From positions 1 through 61,204 of the forward strand of contig NZ_PGSG01000084.1 in the NCBI RefSeq assembly GCF_002843305.1: 61,204 nucleotides of DNA, read 5' to 3'. Below are positions 42,290-52,444 of this stretch, one piece after another. Every line of letters starts with the position of its first letter. Position 1 is the first letter of the stretch. This DNA comes from Streptomyces barkulensis. GTDB taxonomy: Bacteria > Actinomycetota > Actinomycetes > Streptomycetales > Streptomycetaceae. Under the pieces are notes generated by a model. It was given only the letters and a program-made list of their open reading frames with translations. It made no database searches and was not told the origin of the DNA. Both the position numbers and the translations under genes were made by a program.

Positions 42290-43019
42290 CCCGAGCGTGT
42301 ACGACGAGGCGGCGATCGAGGCCTACGACCTGGTGTCCTCGATGCTCTCCCCGGGGGCCGGGCTCGCCGCCTGGGTGTCGTCGCACCGGCCGCTGGCCGG
42401 GCGTACCGTCCTGGACCTGGGGTGCGGCACGGGCGTTTCCTCGTTCGCGCTCGCCGAGGCCGGCGCACAGGTCACGGCGGTCGACGCCTCACGGCCGTCG
42501 CTGGACGTGCTCGAGAGCAGATGCCCGGACCGCGGCGTCGAGGCGGTGGAGGGCGATTTCCGGGATCTCCGGTTCGACTCCGCTTTCGACGTCATCACCC
42601 TGTCGCGGAACACCTTCTTCCTCGCTCAGGAACAGCAGGAGAAGATCGATCTCCTGCGGGTCGTCGAACGGCACCTCGAACCGGGAGGCGCGGCCTTCCT
42701 GGACTGCACCGACCCCGCCGAGTTCCAGCGGGCGGGTGGCGACGCGCACTCGGTCACCTATCCGCTGGGCCGCGAGCACATGGTGACCGTGACGCAGACC
42801 GCGGACCGGGCCGCCCAGCGGGTCCTGAGCGTCTTCCTGGTGCAGAGCGCGTCGACACTCACCGCGTTCCACGAGCAGGCCACCTGGGCCACCCTCGCGG
42901 AGATCCGGCTGATGGCACGGATCGCAGGCCTGAAGGTGGCGGACGTCAACGGGTCGTACGCGGGAGAGCCCTACGGTGCGCACTCGCGGGAGATGCTGGT
43001 AGTACTGGAGCGACAGTGA
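42282..43019 (+). CDS. cypM: SAM-dependent alpha-N-methyltransferase (CypM-like)
   Basis: Dimethylates the N-terminal amine of the mature core. The 245-aa class I methyltransferase has motif I VLDLGCGTG (43-51), the acidic TAVDASRPSLDVLESR (motif post-I), and FDVITLSRNTFFLAQ, where the substrate loop lies. The size is close to CypM. GTG 42282 overlaps the end of the decarboxylase gene by 8 bases, and its stop overlaps the next start (GTGA). Core residue 1 is Ala, as in cypemycin, so N,N-dimethyl-Ala is expected. Confidence 0.88.
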   Translation: MSDPSVYDEAAIEAYDLVSSMLSPGAGLAAWVSSHRPLAGRTVLDLGCGTGVSSFALAEAGAQVTAVDASRPSLDVLESRCPDRGVEAVEGDFRDLRFDSAFDVITLSRNTFFLAQEQQEKIDLLRVVERHLEPGGAAFLDCTDPAEFQRAGGDAHSVTYPLGREHMVTVTQTADRAAQRVLSVFLVQSASTLTAFHEQATWATLAEIRLMARIAGLKVADVNGSYAGEPYGAHSREMLVVLERQ

Positions 43020-43648
43020 GCGAAGTGCCCGCGATCGCGGCGGAGGGCGCCACGGTCGTCCTGGACGGGACCACGCTGCTGGCACCGACGACGTTCGCGG
43101 TGATGCCGGGCGAGTTCTGGTGCCTCACCGGCAGCAACGGCTCCGGGAAGACGACCCTCCTGCGGGCCTTCCTGGGGAGCCGGAGACTGACGGACGGTGC
43201 CGTCCGTGTCCGGGGCGAGACCGTCGACCTGGCCAGGCCCCGGCACCGGCGGCTCGTGGCCTCCCTCGTCGAACCGGTGCCCGTCGCACGTGACATGACG
43301 CTGCGCGAGCAGGTGACCCTGGTCGCCGCCTCCTGGTACGGCAACACCACGACGACCGTGGAGCGCGCCGAGGAGGTCATCGGGCAACTGGGCCTCTCCG
43401 TACTGGGCGAGAGGTTTCCCACGCAGCTCTCCTCCGGCCAGCTGCAGCTGTTCAGTCTCGCGCTGACCCTGGTCCGCCCCGCCGACGTCGTCCTGCTCGA
43501 CGAGCCGGAGCGGCATCTCGACACCGACCGCGTCGACCTCGTCGCCACGCTGCTCGCCGAACGCGCGGAGCGGGGAACCTCGTTCCTGGTCGCCACCCAT
43601 GAGGCCGCCGTGGTGGAGGCCTGCGACGGCGTCGTGGAGCTGGGATGA
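43016..43648 (+). CDS. cypT: ABC transporter ATP-binding protein of the linaridin cluster (CypT-like)
   Basis: A 210-aa ATPase with Walker A GSNGSGKTT (39-47), the signature LSSGQLQLFSLAL, Walker B ADVVLLDEPERHLD and a switch His in LVATHEAA. Start GTG 43016 overlaps the methyltransferase stop. Its partner is the next membrane protein, with which it shares ATGA. The likely role is export of the linaridin or self-protection. There is no peptidase domain, so the leader must be removed by another enzyme. Confidence 0.87.
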   Translation: MSEVPAIAAEGATVVLDGTTLLAPTTFAVMPGEFWCLTGSNGSGKTTLLRAFLGSRRLTDGAVRVRGETVDLARPRHRRLVASLVEPVPVARDMTLREQVTLVAASWYGNTTTTVERAEEVIGQLGLSVLGERFPTQLSSGQLQLFSLALTLVRPADVVLLDEPERHLDTDRVDLVATLLAERAERGTSFLVATHEAAVVEACDGVVELG

Positions 43649-45195
43649 CGGTGGACGGCATCATGGCGGCGGAGGCCGGCCCCAGGGACCGGGTCCAGGC
43701 CGTACGGCAACGGTACGCCCACCGCGGTGGCCGCGCCACGGTGCACGACTGGGCGTACACCGGCTACCTCGCCGTCATCCTCGTCTCCGTCTACGCGGCG
43801 CCGGTCGTCCACCTGATGAGGACCTCGCGGGCGCGTGTCCCACTGGAGTCCTCCGAGGCGGCGGCGCCCGTGGCATGCCTGGTCGCGGCGGTGGCGGTCT
43901 GGGGCGCCCAGCTCGCCGGCCGGTTCTGGGGGCCGCTGGTGCTCAAGCCGTTCCTGCTGCACGTGTTCATGTCCACGGACCTGTCCCCGACGCACTACCT
44001 CGGCACGATCGCCCGCCGCCGGCTGATGTACGCGGGACTCGGAACGGTGCCGGCGGTGTGCACGGCGACGTTCCTCGGGACCGACCTGTTCGACCACCCG
44101 GGGAGCGCGCTCGTGCCGCAGGGCGTGGCCGTCGCGGTGGGCATCGGCGCCGTCGCCTCCGTCGCGTGGCTGTGGGGTCAGATCCGGACGGTGCGCGAGA
44201 ACCTCCTGCTCGCCTTCGCCGCGGCCGCCGCGGCCGTCGCCGTCGCGCTGCTCGGCCGGTCCGCCTTCCTGGGCGTGGGCGGTCTGTGGCTCGTCGCCGG
44301 TGTACTGGCGGTCTCGGCGACGGTGCTCGGCCGGTCCGCCTTCCGGTCCCTCCGTACGGTCGATCTCGCCCGGCTGGCACGTGAATCGGCGCGTGCCGCC
44401 GAGGCCCAGGCCTTCGCCTGGACCGGCACGCTCCACCACGCGCTCGACCTGTACCGCCCGGAGCCGCGCGGGCTCACGTCGGCCCTGCTGCGCCCGGACG
44501 GGCGCCTGCGCGGCCACCTCGCACAGGGAGCGGTCCGCGCGCTCCGCACACGGGGCCGTGCGATCGCGGCCGCGGCCTTCCTGCCGACCGGTGGTGCCCT
44601 GCTGACGCTCGGCGTCGCGGAGCCGGACGCCGAAGGGGCGACGTTGTTCCGGGTGGCCGGCTCGGTCGCCGTGTACTGGGGGTCCGGGTGGGTCGGCGAG
44701 ACCTGGCGCGGTCTGCGCGACGAGCTGACGCTGGCCCCCTTGTTCGGTGAGCGGTGGGGCGGGGTGCTCGCCCGCACCCTGGCCTGGCCGGTCGTCGCGG
44801 TGGTGGTCATGGTGGGCCTTGCCGGGGGTGTCGCGGCCATGACCCGGTGGCCGTTTCAGGGCGGCGGGCCGGCCGACGCGCTGCTGCTCGCCGCTGCATC
44901 GGTGGTGCTCGTGCTCGGTGCCAGGTTCCTGCGCGAGATGAAGACGAATCTGCCGATCGAACTGCTGCTCCCCGTCATCACGCCCCTGGGCGACCTTTCC
45001 GGGCTCCGGGTCTTCGTGTGGCAGTTCGACGGACTCGCCGTCGTGCTGACCGGCGTCCTCGTGATGACGTGGATTCCCTCCGCGCCCGGCGCGGCCCTGG
45101 TCGCGCTGGGCATGGCCGCCTGGTGCGGCTGGGCGGGCCTGCGCCGGACGGGGTGGGCCCGCCCGGCGCTGTTCACCCGCCTCGGCCGGGCGTAG
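43645..45195 (+). CDS. Large membrane protein, probable ABC exporter membrane subunit
   Basis: A 516-aa protein with about ten to twelve spans in two clusters (about 38-180 and 190-260; then 340-510) and a cytosolic basic segment ([21 protein letters not shown]...). It starts with ATG 43645 overlapping the ATPase stop (ATGA), so it is the last gene of the coupled operon. I do not see a classical ABC-2 signature but the position after the ATPase makes it the likely transport partner. Equivalent membrane proteins close other type-A linaridin clusters, from memory. Substrate route is inferred. Confidence 0.75.
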   Translation: MTVDGIMAAEAGPRDRVQAVRQRYAHRGGRATVHDWAYTGYLAVILVSVYAAPVVHLMRTSRARVPLESSEAAAPVACLVAAVAVWGAQLAGRFWGPLVLKPFLLHVFMSTDLSPTHYLGTIARRRLMYAGLGTVPAVCTATFLGTDLFDHPGSALVPQGVAVAVGIGAVASVAWLWGQIRTVRENLLLAFAAAAAAVAVALLGRSAFLGVGGLWLVAGVLAVSATVLGRSAFRSLRTVDLARLARESARAAEAQAFAWTGTLHHALDLYRPEPRGLTSALLRPDGRLRGHLAQGAVRALRTRGRAIAAAAFLPTGGALLTLGVAEPDAEGATLFRVAGSVAVYWGSGWVGETWRGLRDELTLAPLFGERWGGVLARTLAWPVVAVVVMVGLAGGVAAMTRWPFQGGGPADALLLAAASVVLVLGARFLREMKTNLPIELLLPVITPLGDLSGLRVFVWQFDGLAVVLTGVLVMTWIPSAPGAALVALGMAAWCGWAGLRRTGWARPALFTRLGRA

Positions 45196-45283
45196 GGCCG
45201 CCCAGCGCCGAGTGGTACCGGTACCCGGGCCGACGGATGACGGGCCGCCGCGCGGGACCGCTGCGCAGGGCAGGATGGGAGGC

Positions 45284-47395
<2,112 letters not shown>

Positions 47396-47523
47396 GGCGG
47401 TGCGGGCGGCGGCCCCCTTCCGCCGCCCGCAGACCGCCCGCACACCACCCGTACAGCACTCGCGCGCCGCCCGCGCGTCACCCACGTGGGGAAAAACACG
47501 GAGCGCCCGGCACGGGGTATCCG

Positions 47524-47537
47524 TACAGTGGCGGTCA
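47524..47537 (+). promoter_or_regulatory. Candidate leaderless promoter of the aminotransferase
   Basis: TACAGT (47524-47529) ends 7 bases before ATG 47537, the spacing seen in leaderless Streptomyces genes. No strong -35. Confidence 0.45.
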
Positions 47538-48748
47538 TGCAGGTGATCCAGTCGACGAAACTCGCCAATGTCTGCTACGAGATCCGGGGTCCGGTTCTCG
47601 AGGAGGCCATGCGGCTGGAGGCGGCGGGTCACCGCATCCTCAAGCTCAACACCGGCAATCCCGCGCCCTTCGGCTTCGAGTGCCCGCCGGAGATCCTCGA
47701 GGACATGCTGCGCAACGTCGGGTCGGCGCACGGCTACGGCGACGCCAAGGGGCTGCCGGCGGCCCGGCGCGCGGTGATGCAGTACTACCAGACCAAGGGC
47801 ATCGAGCTGGACGTCGAGGACGTCTACATCGGCAACGGCGCCTCCGAGCTGATCCAGATGTCGATGCAGGCGCTGCTGGACGACGGCGACGAGGTGCTCG
47901 TGCCGGCGCCGGACTACCCGCTGTGGACGGCCTCGGTCTCGCTGTCGGGCGGCACCGCCGTGCACTACCGCTGCGACGAGCAGTCCGACTGGATGCCGGA
48001 CCTCGCCGACATCGAGAGCAAGGTGACCGACCGCACCAAGGCGATCGTCGTCATCAACCCCAACAACCCCACCGGCGCCGTCTACGGCGAGGAGGTGCTG
48101 CGCGGCCTGACGGACATCGCCCGCCGCCACGGCCTGATCGTCTACTCCGACGAGATCTACGACAAGATCCTCTACGACGGCGCCACCCACACCCCCACCG
48201 CCGCCGTCGCCCCCGACCTGCTGACCGTCACCTTCAACGGTCTGTCCAAGTCCTACCGGGTGGCCGGGTACCGCTGCGGGTGGATGGCGGTCTGCGGGCC
48301 GAAGACGCACGCCGCCAGCTACATCGAGGGCCTGACGATCCTGGCGAACATGCGGCTGTGCGCCAACATGCCGTCCCAGTACGCGGTGGCCACCGCGCTG
48401 GGCGGACGGCAGTCGATCAACGATCTGGTGCTGCCGGGCGGTCGGCTGCTGGAGCAGCGCGACACCGCGTACGAGCTGCTGACGTCCATCCCGGGCGTGA
48501 CATGTGTGAAGCCCAGGGGGGCGCTGTACCTCTTCCCGCGGCTGGATCCCCAGGTCTACAAGATCAAGGACGACCGGCAGATGGTCCTGGACCTGCTGCG
48601 GGCGGAGAAGATCATGGTGGTCCACGGCACGGGTTTCAACTGGCCCGAGCCGGACCACTTCCGCATCGTCACGCTGCCTCCGGTACAGGATCTGGCGGAC
48701 GCGGTGCAGCGGATCGGTAAGTTCCTGGACGGCTACGGCCAGTACTGA
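47537..48748 (+). CDS. Alanine-type (AlaA-like) PLP aminotransferase
   Basis: A 403-aa class I aminotransferase that most resembles glutamate-pyruvate aminotransferases. Hallmarks: KLNTGNPAPFGFECPPEI near the N terminus, VINPNNPTGAVYG, VYSDEIYDKILYDG, and the Schiff-base Lys in FNGLSKSYRVAGYRCGW. GRQSINDLVLPGGRLLEQ is typical of the AlaA group. Its likely reaction is pyruvate plus glutamate to alanine plus 2-oxoglutarate. The leaderless start was chosen over an upstream in-frame start at 47486. A block of 22-base repeats follows the stop. Confidence 0.88.
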   Translation: MQVIQSTKLANVCYEIRGPVLEEAMRLEAAGHRILKLNTGNPAPFGFECPPEILEDMLRNVGSAHGYGDAKGLPAARRAVMQYYQTKGIELDVEDVYIGNGASELIQMSMQALLDDGDEVLVPAPDYPLWTASVSLSGGTAVHYRCDEQSDWMPDLADIESKVTDRTKAIVVINPNNPTGAVYGEEVLRGLTDIARRHGLIVYSDEIYDKILYDGATHTPTAAVAPDLLTVTFNGLSKSYRVAGYRCGWMAVCGPKTHAASYIEGLTILANMRLCANMPSQYAVATALGGRQSINDLVLPGGRLLEQRDTAYELLTSIPGVTCVKPRGALYLFPRLDPQVYKIKDDRQMVLDLLRAEKIMVVHGTGFNWPEPDHFRIVTLPPVQDLADAVQRIGKFLDGYGQY

Positions 48749-48754
48749 GGCAGG

Positions 48755-48831
48755 GCCGAGGCGGCACCGGGACAGCGCCGAGGCGGCACCGGGACAGCGC
48801 CGAGGCGGCACCGGGACAGCGCCGAGGCAGC
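48755..48831. repeat. 22-base tandem repeat after the aminotransferase gene
   Basis: Three exact copies of a 22-base unit beginning GCCGAGGCGGCACC (48755, 48777, 48799) plus an 11-base partial copy at 48821. It starts 7 bases after the stop codon. Not hairpin-forming in an obvious way. Confidence 0.92.
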
Positions 48832-48951
48832 GCTGAGCCAGCACTGCGGAGCTGTCCGCGCCCGGTGGGCGGTGCGGGGTGACCGGAGTCCGGACGGATG
48901 GGAAAGGCCTGGCGGGGGCGGGTGAGGACGCCGGGAAACTCTCTGCACCCG

Positions 48952-48988
48952 TGACAACTTTAGACAGAGTCCAAGTTAAGATGGACTC
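48952..48988 (+). promoter_or_regulatory. Promoter with Fur/PerR-like palindrome
   Basis: TGACAA (48952-48957) and TAAGAT (48977-48982) may be -35 and -10 with a 19-base spacer. Between them lies TTAGACAGAGTCCAA (48960-48974), a 7-1-7 imperfect palindrome of the Fur-family type. A second repeat, GAGTCCA (48967-48973) / TGGACTC (48982-48988), overlaps the -10. Confidence 0.4.
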
Positions 48989-49012
48989 CTGCATCAGTCA
49001 GGAGGCCATCCC

Positions 49013-49438
49013 ATGTACGAACCGATTCGCACGCCGTCGGTCCACACCATGGCCGATCCGGCCAGGGCCGAGGGACTCCTCCCGCGCCGCTCCCGCGAGG
49101 AGGAGCTGGACAACAGGCTCGCCGGCCATCTGACCGCGCTGCTGACCGTGACCGACGAGCTCCGCGTCCACACCCCGAACGCGGAGCTGGACGACGCCGC
49201 ACAGCGGCTCGACACCCAGGTCACCCGATTGTGCGCGGGGCGCGCCCCGCTGCGGGCCGAGCCGTCCGCCGCCGGGGCCGACGCCTCCCGCGTCACGGCC
49301 CTCCACCAGCGGGCCCACACACTCGCCGGGCAGGCCCTGGTCGTGGCCACCTCCCGCTCGGACGCGGCGGCCGCGACCCTGGCCGCCGGGCGGTTGGAGG
49401 CCCACGCCCGGGCGCTCGACCTGGCCGGGGTCGGCTGA
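49013..49438 (+). CDS. Small helical hypothetical protein under a palindromic operator
   Basis: A 141-aa all-alpha protein. ATG 49013 is preceded by AGGAGG. The middle contains heptad-like segments (REEELDNRLAGHLTALLTVTDELRVH; DDAAQRLDTQVTRL; VTALHQRAHTLAGQALVVATSRSDAAAATLA), suggesting a helical bundle. No catalytic residues. It is preceded by the Fur-like promoter, which would make it an iron- or peroxide-responsive gene; that is speculation. Known only as a conserved Streptomyces protein to me. Confidence 0.7.
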   Translation: MYEPIRTPSVHTMADPARAEGLLPRRSREEELDNRLAGHLTALLTVTDELRVHTPNAELDDAAQRLDTQVTRLCAGRAPLRAEPSAAGADASRVTALHQRAHTLAGQALVVATSRSDAAAATLAAGRLEAHARALDLAGVG

Positions 49439-49482
49439 CCGGCGCCGTCCGGAGGACGGACCGGAGGACGGGAAGTCCGCGA

Positions 49483-49533
49483 AGCCCGCGGGCCCCGTCC
49501 CGGCACAGGGTGCCGGGACGGGGCCCGCGGGCT
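49483..49533. terminator. 24-bp perfect hairpin between convergent genes
   Basis: Arms 49483-49506 and 49510-49533 pair at every position with a 3-base loop. It lies between the hypothetical gene and pckG, and will stop transcripts from both. Confidence 0.88.
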
Positions 49534-49582
49534 CTCGCGCGGCGGCTCGGCCGGGCGGCTGTCCGGCCGGACGGCCGTCCGC

Positions 49583-51418
49583 TCAGCCCAGGCGCTCGAC
49601 CAGGGCGTGGTACTCGTCCCACATCGCCTTCGGGGTGTGGTCGCCGAAGGTGTTCAGGTGCCCGGGGATGAGGGCGGCCTCCTCGCGCCAGACCTTCTCG
49701 TCCACCTTCAGCAGGAACTCCAGGTCCGCCTCGGGCAGCGCCAGGCCGTCGGTGTCCAGGGCGCTCTTGGCCGGGACGACGCCGATGGGCGTCTCGGCGC
49801 CCTCCGCCTCGCCGTTCAGGCGGCCGACGATCCACTTGAGCACCCGGCTGTTCTCGCCGAAGCCCGGCCACACGAACCGGCCGCCGTCGTCCTTGCGGAA
49901 CCAGTTCACGTAGTAGATCCTCGGCAGCTTCGCCGGGTCCGCCTTGGCGCCGACATCCAGCCAGTGGCCCATGTAGTCGCCCATGTTGTAGCCGCAGAAC
50001 GGCAGCATGGCGAACGGGTCGCGGCGCAGCTCGCCGACCTTGCCCTCGGCCGCGGCGGTCTTCTCCGAGGCCACGTTGGCGCCGAGGAAGACGCCGTGCT
50101 GCCAGTCGAAGGACTCCGTCACCAGCGGCACCGCGCTGGCGCGGCGCCCGCCGAAGAGGATCGCCGAGATCGGCACGCCCCTGGGGTCCTCCCACTCCGG
50201 CGCGATGATCGGGCACTGGGAGGCGGGCACGGTGAAGCGGGCGTTGGGGTGGGCGGCCGGGGTGCCGGAGGAGGGCGTCCAGTCGTCGCCCCGCCAGTCG
50301 GTCAGACGGGCCGGGGGCTCCTCGGTCATGCCCTCCCACCACACGTCGCCGTCGTCGGTGAGCGCGACGTTGGTGAAGATCGCGTTGCCCCACAGGGTCT
50401 TCATCGCGTTGGCGTTGGTGTGCTCGCCGGTGCCGGGCGCCACGCCGAAGAAGCCGGCCTCGGGGTTGATCGCGTAGAGGCGGCCGTCCTCGCCGAAACG
50501 CATCCAGGCGATGTCGTCGCCGATCGTCTCGACCGTCCAGCCCGGGATCGTCGGCTCCAGCATCGCCAGGTTGGTCTTGCCGCAGGCGCTGGGGAAGGCG
50601 GCGGCGACGTACTTCGACTCACCGCGGGGAGGCGTCAGCTTGAGGATCAGCATGTGCTCGGCGAGCCAGCCCTCGTCGCGCGCCATCACCGAGGCGATGC
50701 GCAGCGCGTAGCACTTCTTGCCCAGCAGCGCGTTGCCGCCGTAGCCCGAGCCGTAGGACCAGATCTCACGGGTCTCGGGGAAGTGGGAGATGTACTTGGT
50801 GGAGTTGCACGGCCAGGGGACGTCCTCCTGGCCCGGCTCGAGCGGGGCGCCGACGGTGTGGACCGCCCTGACGAACGTCCCGTCCTCGCCCAGCTCCTCC
50901 AGGACGGCGCTGCCCATGCGGGTCATCGTCCGCATGGAGACGGCCACGTACGCGGAGTCGGTGATCTCCACGCCCAGCGCGGAGAGCGGGGAGCCCAGCG
51001 GACCCATGCAGAAGGGGACGACGTACATCGTCCGGCCGCGCATCGAGCCGCGGAAGACACCGCCCTCGCCACCGGAACCGGTGAAGACCTCGCGCATCCT
51101 CGCGGGGTCCATCCAGTGGTTGGTGGGACCCGCGTCCTCCTCCTTCTCCGAGCAGATGAAGGTGCGGTCCTCCACGCGCGCCACGTCGGAGGGGTCGGAG
51201 GCGGCGTAGTACGAGTTGGGGCGCTTGACCGGGTCGAGCTTGGTGAAGGTGCCCTTGGCGACCAGTTCCCCGCAGAGCCTGTCGTACTCCGCCTCCGAGC
51301 CGTCGCACCAGACGACGCGGTCGGGCTGGGTGAGGGCCGCGATCTCGTCGACCCAGGCGGCCAGTTCCTGGTGACGGGTGGGGATGGTGTTGCCGGGAGC
51401 CGCAGTACTGCGCGCCAC
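49583..51418 (-). CDS. pckG: Phosphoenolpyruvate carboxykinase (GTP)
   Basis: Converts oxaloacetate plus GTP to PEP, CO2 and GDP in gluconeogenesis. The 611-aa protein is the GTP type: kinase-1a P-loop [12 protein letters not shown] (Cys present, as in GTP-PEPCKs), [43 protein letters not shown] and [14 protein letters not shown] 51418 follows GGAGCG and gives [18 protein letters not shown], like other Streptomyces; an in-frame upstream ATG would add 20 residues. A strong terminator follows. Confidence 0.96.
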   Translation of the reverse strand: MARSTAAPGNTIPTRHQELAAWVDEIAALTQPDRVVWCDGSEAEYDRLCGELVAKGTFTKLDPVKRPNSYYAASDPSDVARVEDRTFICSEKEEDAGPTNHWMDPARMREVFTGSGGEGGVFRGSMRGRTMYVVPFCMGPLGSPLSALGVEITDSAYVAVSMRTMTRMGSAVLEELGEDGTFVRAVHTVGAPLEPGQEDVPWPCNSTKYISHFPETREIWSYGSGYGGNALLGKKCYALRIASVMARDEGWLAEHMLILKLTPPRGESKYVAAAFPSACGKTNLAMLEPTIPGWTVETIGDDIAWMRFGEDGRLYAINPEAGFFGVAPGTGEHTNANAMKTLWGNAIFTNVALTDDGDVWWEGMTEEPPARLTDWRGDDWTPSSGTPAAHPNARFTVPASQCPIIAPEWEDPRGVPISAILFGGRRASAVPLVTESFDWQHGVFLGANVASEKTAAAEGKVGELRRDPFAMLPFCGYNMGDYMGHWLDVGAKADPAKLPRIYYVNWFRKDDGGRFVWPGFGENSRVLKWIVGRLNGEAEGAETPIGVVPAKSALDTDGLALPEADLEFLLKVDEKVWREEAALIPGHLNTFGDHTPKAMWDEYHALVERLG

Positions 51419-51624
51419 AATCGCTCCAGATGTCGAGGGTTTCATGCCGGATACCGCACGTGTATCCGTTTTGTTCATCCGTACTTCAGACTCGGCCCCG
51501 TGGGGGCTGCGACCCGGATGCTGCGGCGTTGCTCATCCGGTGCCGACCACGCTCATTTGATACTCCGCCTTCGGGGCGATTCTGTCCAGACGGCCGTGTG
51601 GTGAGCATGGCCACGCGGCGGTGA

Positions 51625-51644
51625 TACCTACGGTCACGTAGGTA
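51625..51644. promoter_or_regulatory. Operator-like inverted repeat over the trhA -10
   Basis: TACCTACG (51625-51632) and CGTAGGTA (51637-51644) are exact inverted repeats with a 4-base spacer. The right arm overlaps the candidate -10, TACGAT (51643-51648), which is 7 bases before ATG 51656. Likely a repressor site on a leaderless promoter. Confidence 0.5.
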
Positions 51645-51655
51645 CGATGAGAGGC

Positions 51656-52399
51656 ATGACCGCCGCAGTGCCCGAATCCCCCAGGACTCTGCCCGCCGAC
51701 GACCGCGGCGACCGTGACGGCCGTGGGGACCGCGAGGACCACGGGGCCGACAGGTCCGCCCACCCCGTCAAGCCCCGCCTGCGGGGCTGGCTGCACGCCG
51801 GGATGTTCCCGGCCGTGCTGATCTCGGGGATCTTCCTGACCGCCCTGGCACAGACCCCGCGCGGCCGTCTGGCCTGCGCGGTCTACACACTGACCGCCTG
51901 TCTGCTGTTCGGCGTCAGCGCCCTGTACCACCGCGGGAACTGGGGTCCGCGCGCCAACGCGGTGCTCCGCCGCCTCGACCACGCGAACATCTTCCTGATC
52001 ATCGCGGGCACCTACACGCCCCTGACGATCCTGCTCGTCCCCCAGGGGCGCGGCCAGTTGCTGCTGTGGGGCATCTGGGCCGCCGCCGTCGCCGGCATCG
52101 CCTTCCGCGTCTTCTGGGTCGGCGCGCCGCGCTGGCTCTACACCCCCTGCTACATCGCGATGGGCTGGGCCGCGGTGTTCTTCCTGCCCGACTTCCTGCG
52201 CGCGGGCGGCGTCGCCGTCCTGGTGTGCGTGGTCGTCGGCGGCCTCCTCTACAGCGTGGGCGGCCTCGTCTACGGCATCAAGCGGCCGAACCCCTCACCG
52301 CGCTGGTTCGGCTTCCACGAGGTCTTCCACTCCCTCACCCTGGCCGCCTTCGCCGTCCACTACGTGGGGATCTCCCTGGTGGCCTACAACGCCACCTGA
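51656..52399 (+). CDS. trhA: TrhA / hemolysin III family membrane protein
   Basis: A 247-aa PAQR-family protein with seven spans after a polar, Asp/Arg-rich N terminus of about 40 residues. Signature segments: SALYHRGNW, RLDHANIFLIIAGTYTP and FGFHEVFHSLTLAAFAVHY, whose Asp/His residues bind zinc in this family. Known members affect membrane fluidity or act as putative hydrolases; none is a proven hemolysin. I chose ATG 51656 from the leaderless -10 rather than ATG 51647. Single gene with an operator-like palindrome. Confidence 0.85.
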   Translation: MTAAVPESPRTLPADDRGDRDGRGDREDHGADRSAHPVKPRLRGWLHAGMFPAVLISGIFLTALAQTPRGRLACAVYTLTACLLFGVSALYHRGNWGPRANAVLRRLDHANIFLIIAGTYTPLTILLVPQGRGQLLLWGIWAAAVAGIAFRVFWVGAPRWLYTPCYIAMGWAAVFFLPDFLRAGGVAVLVCVVVGGLLYSVGGLVYGIKRPNPSPRWFGFHEVFHSLTLAAFAVHYVGISLVAYNAT

Positions 52400-52444
52400 C
52401 GTGCGGCCCGTTCCCCGACCCCGTTCCCCGGCCCCGGCCGGAGG

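Noticed and set aside
48755..48831. CRISPR-like array
   Set aside because: The units are strictly tandem with no spacers, there are only three full copies, and no cas gene is present.
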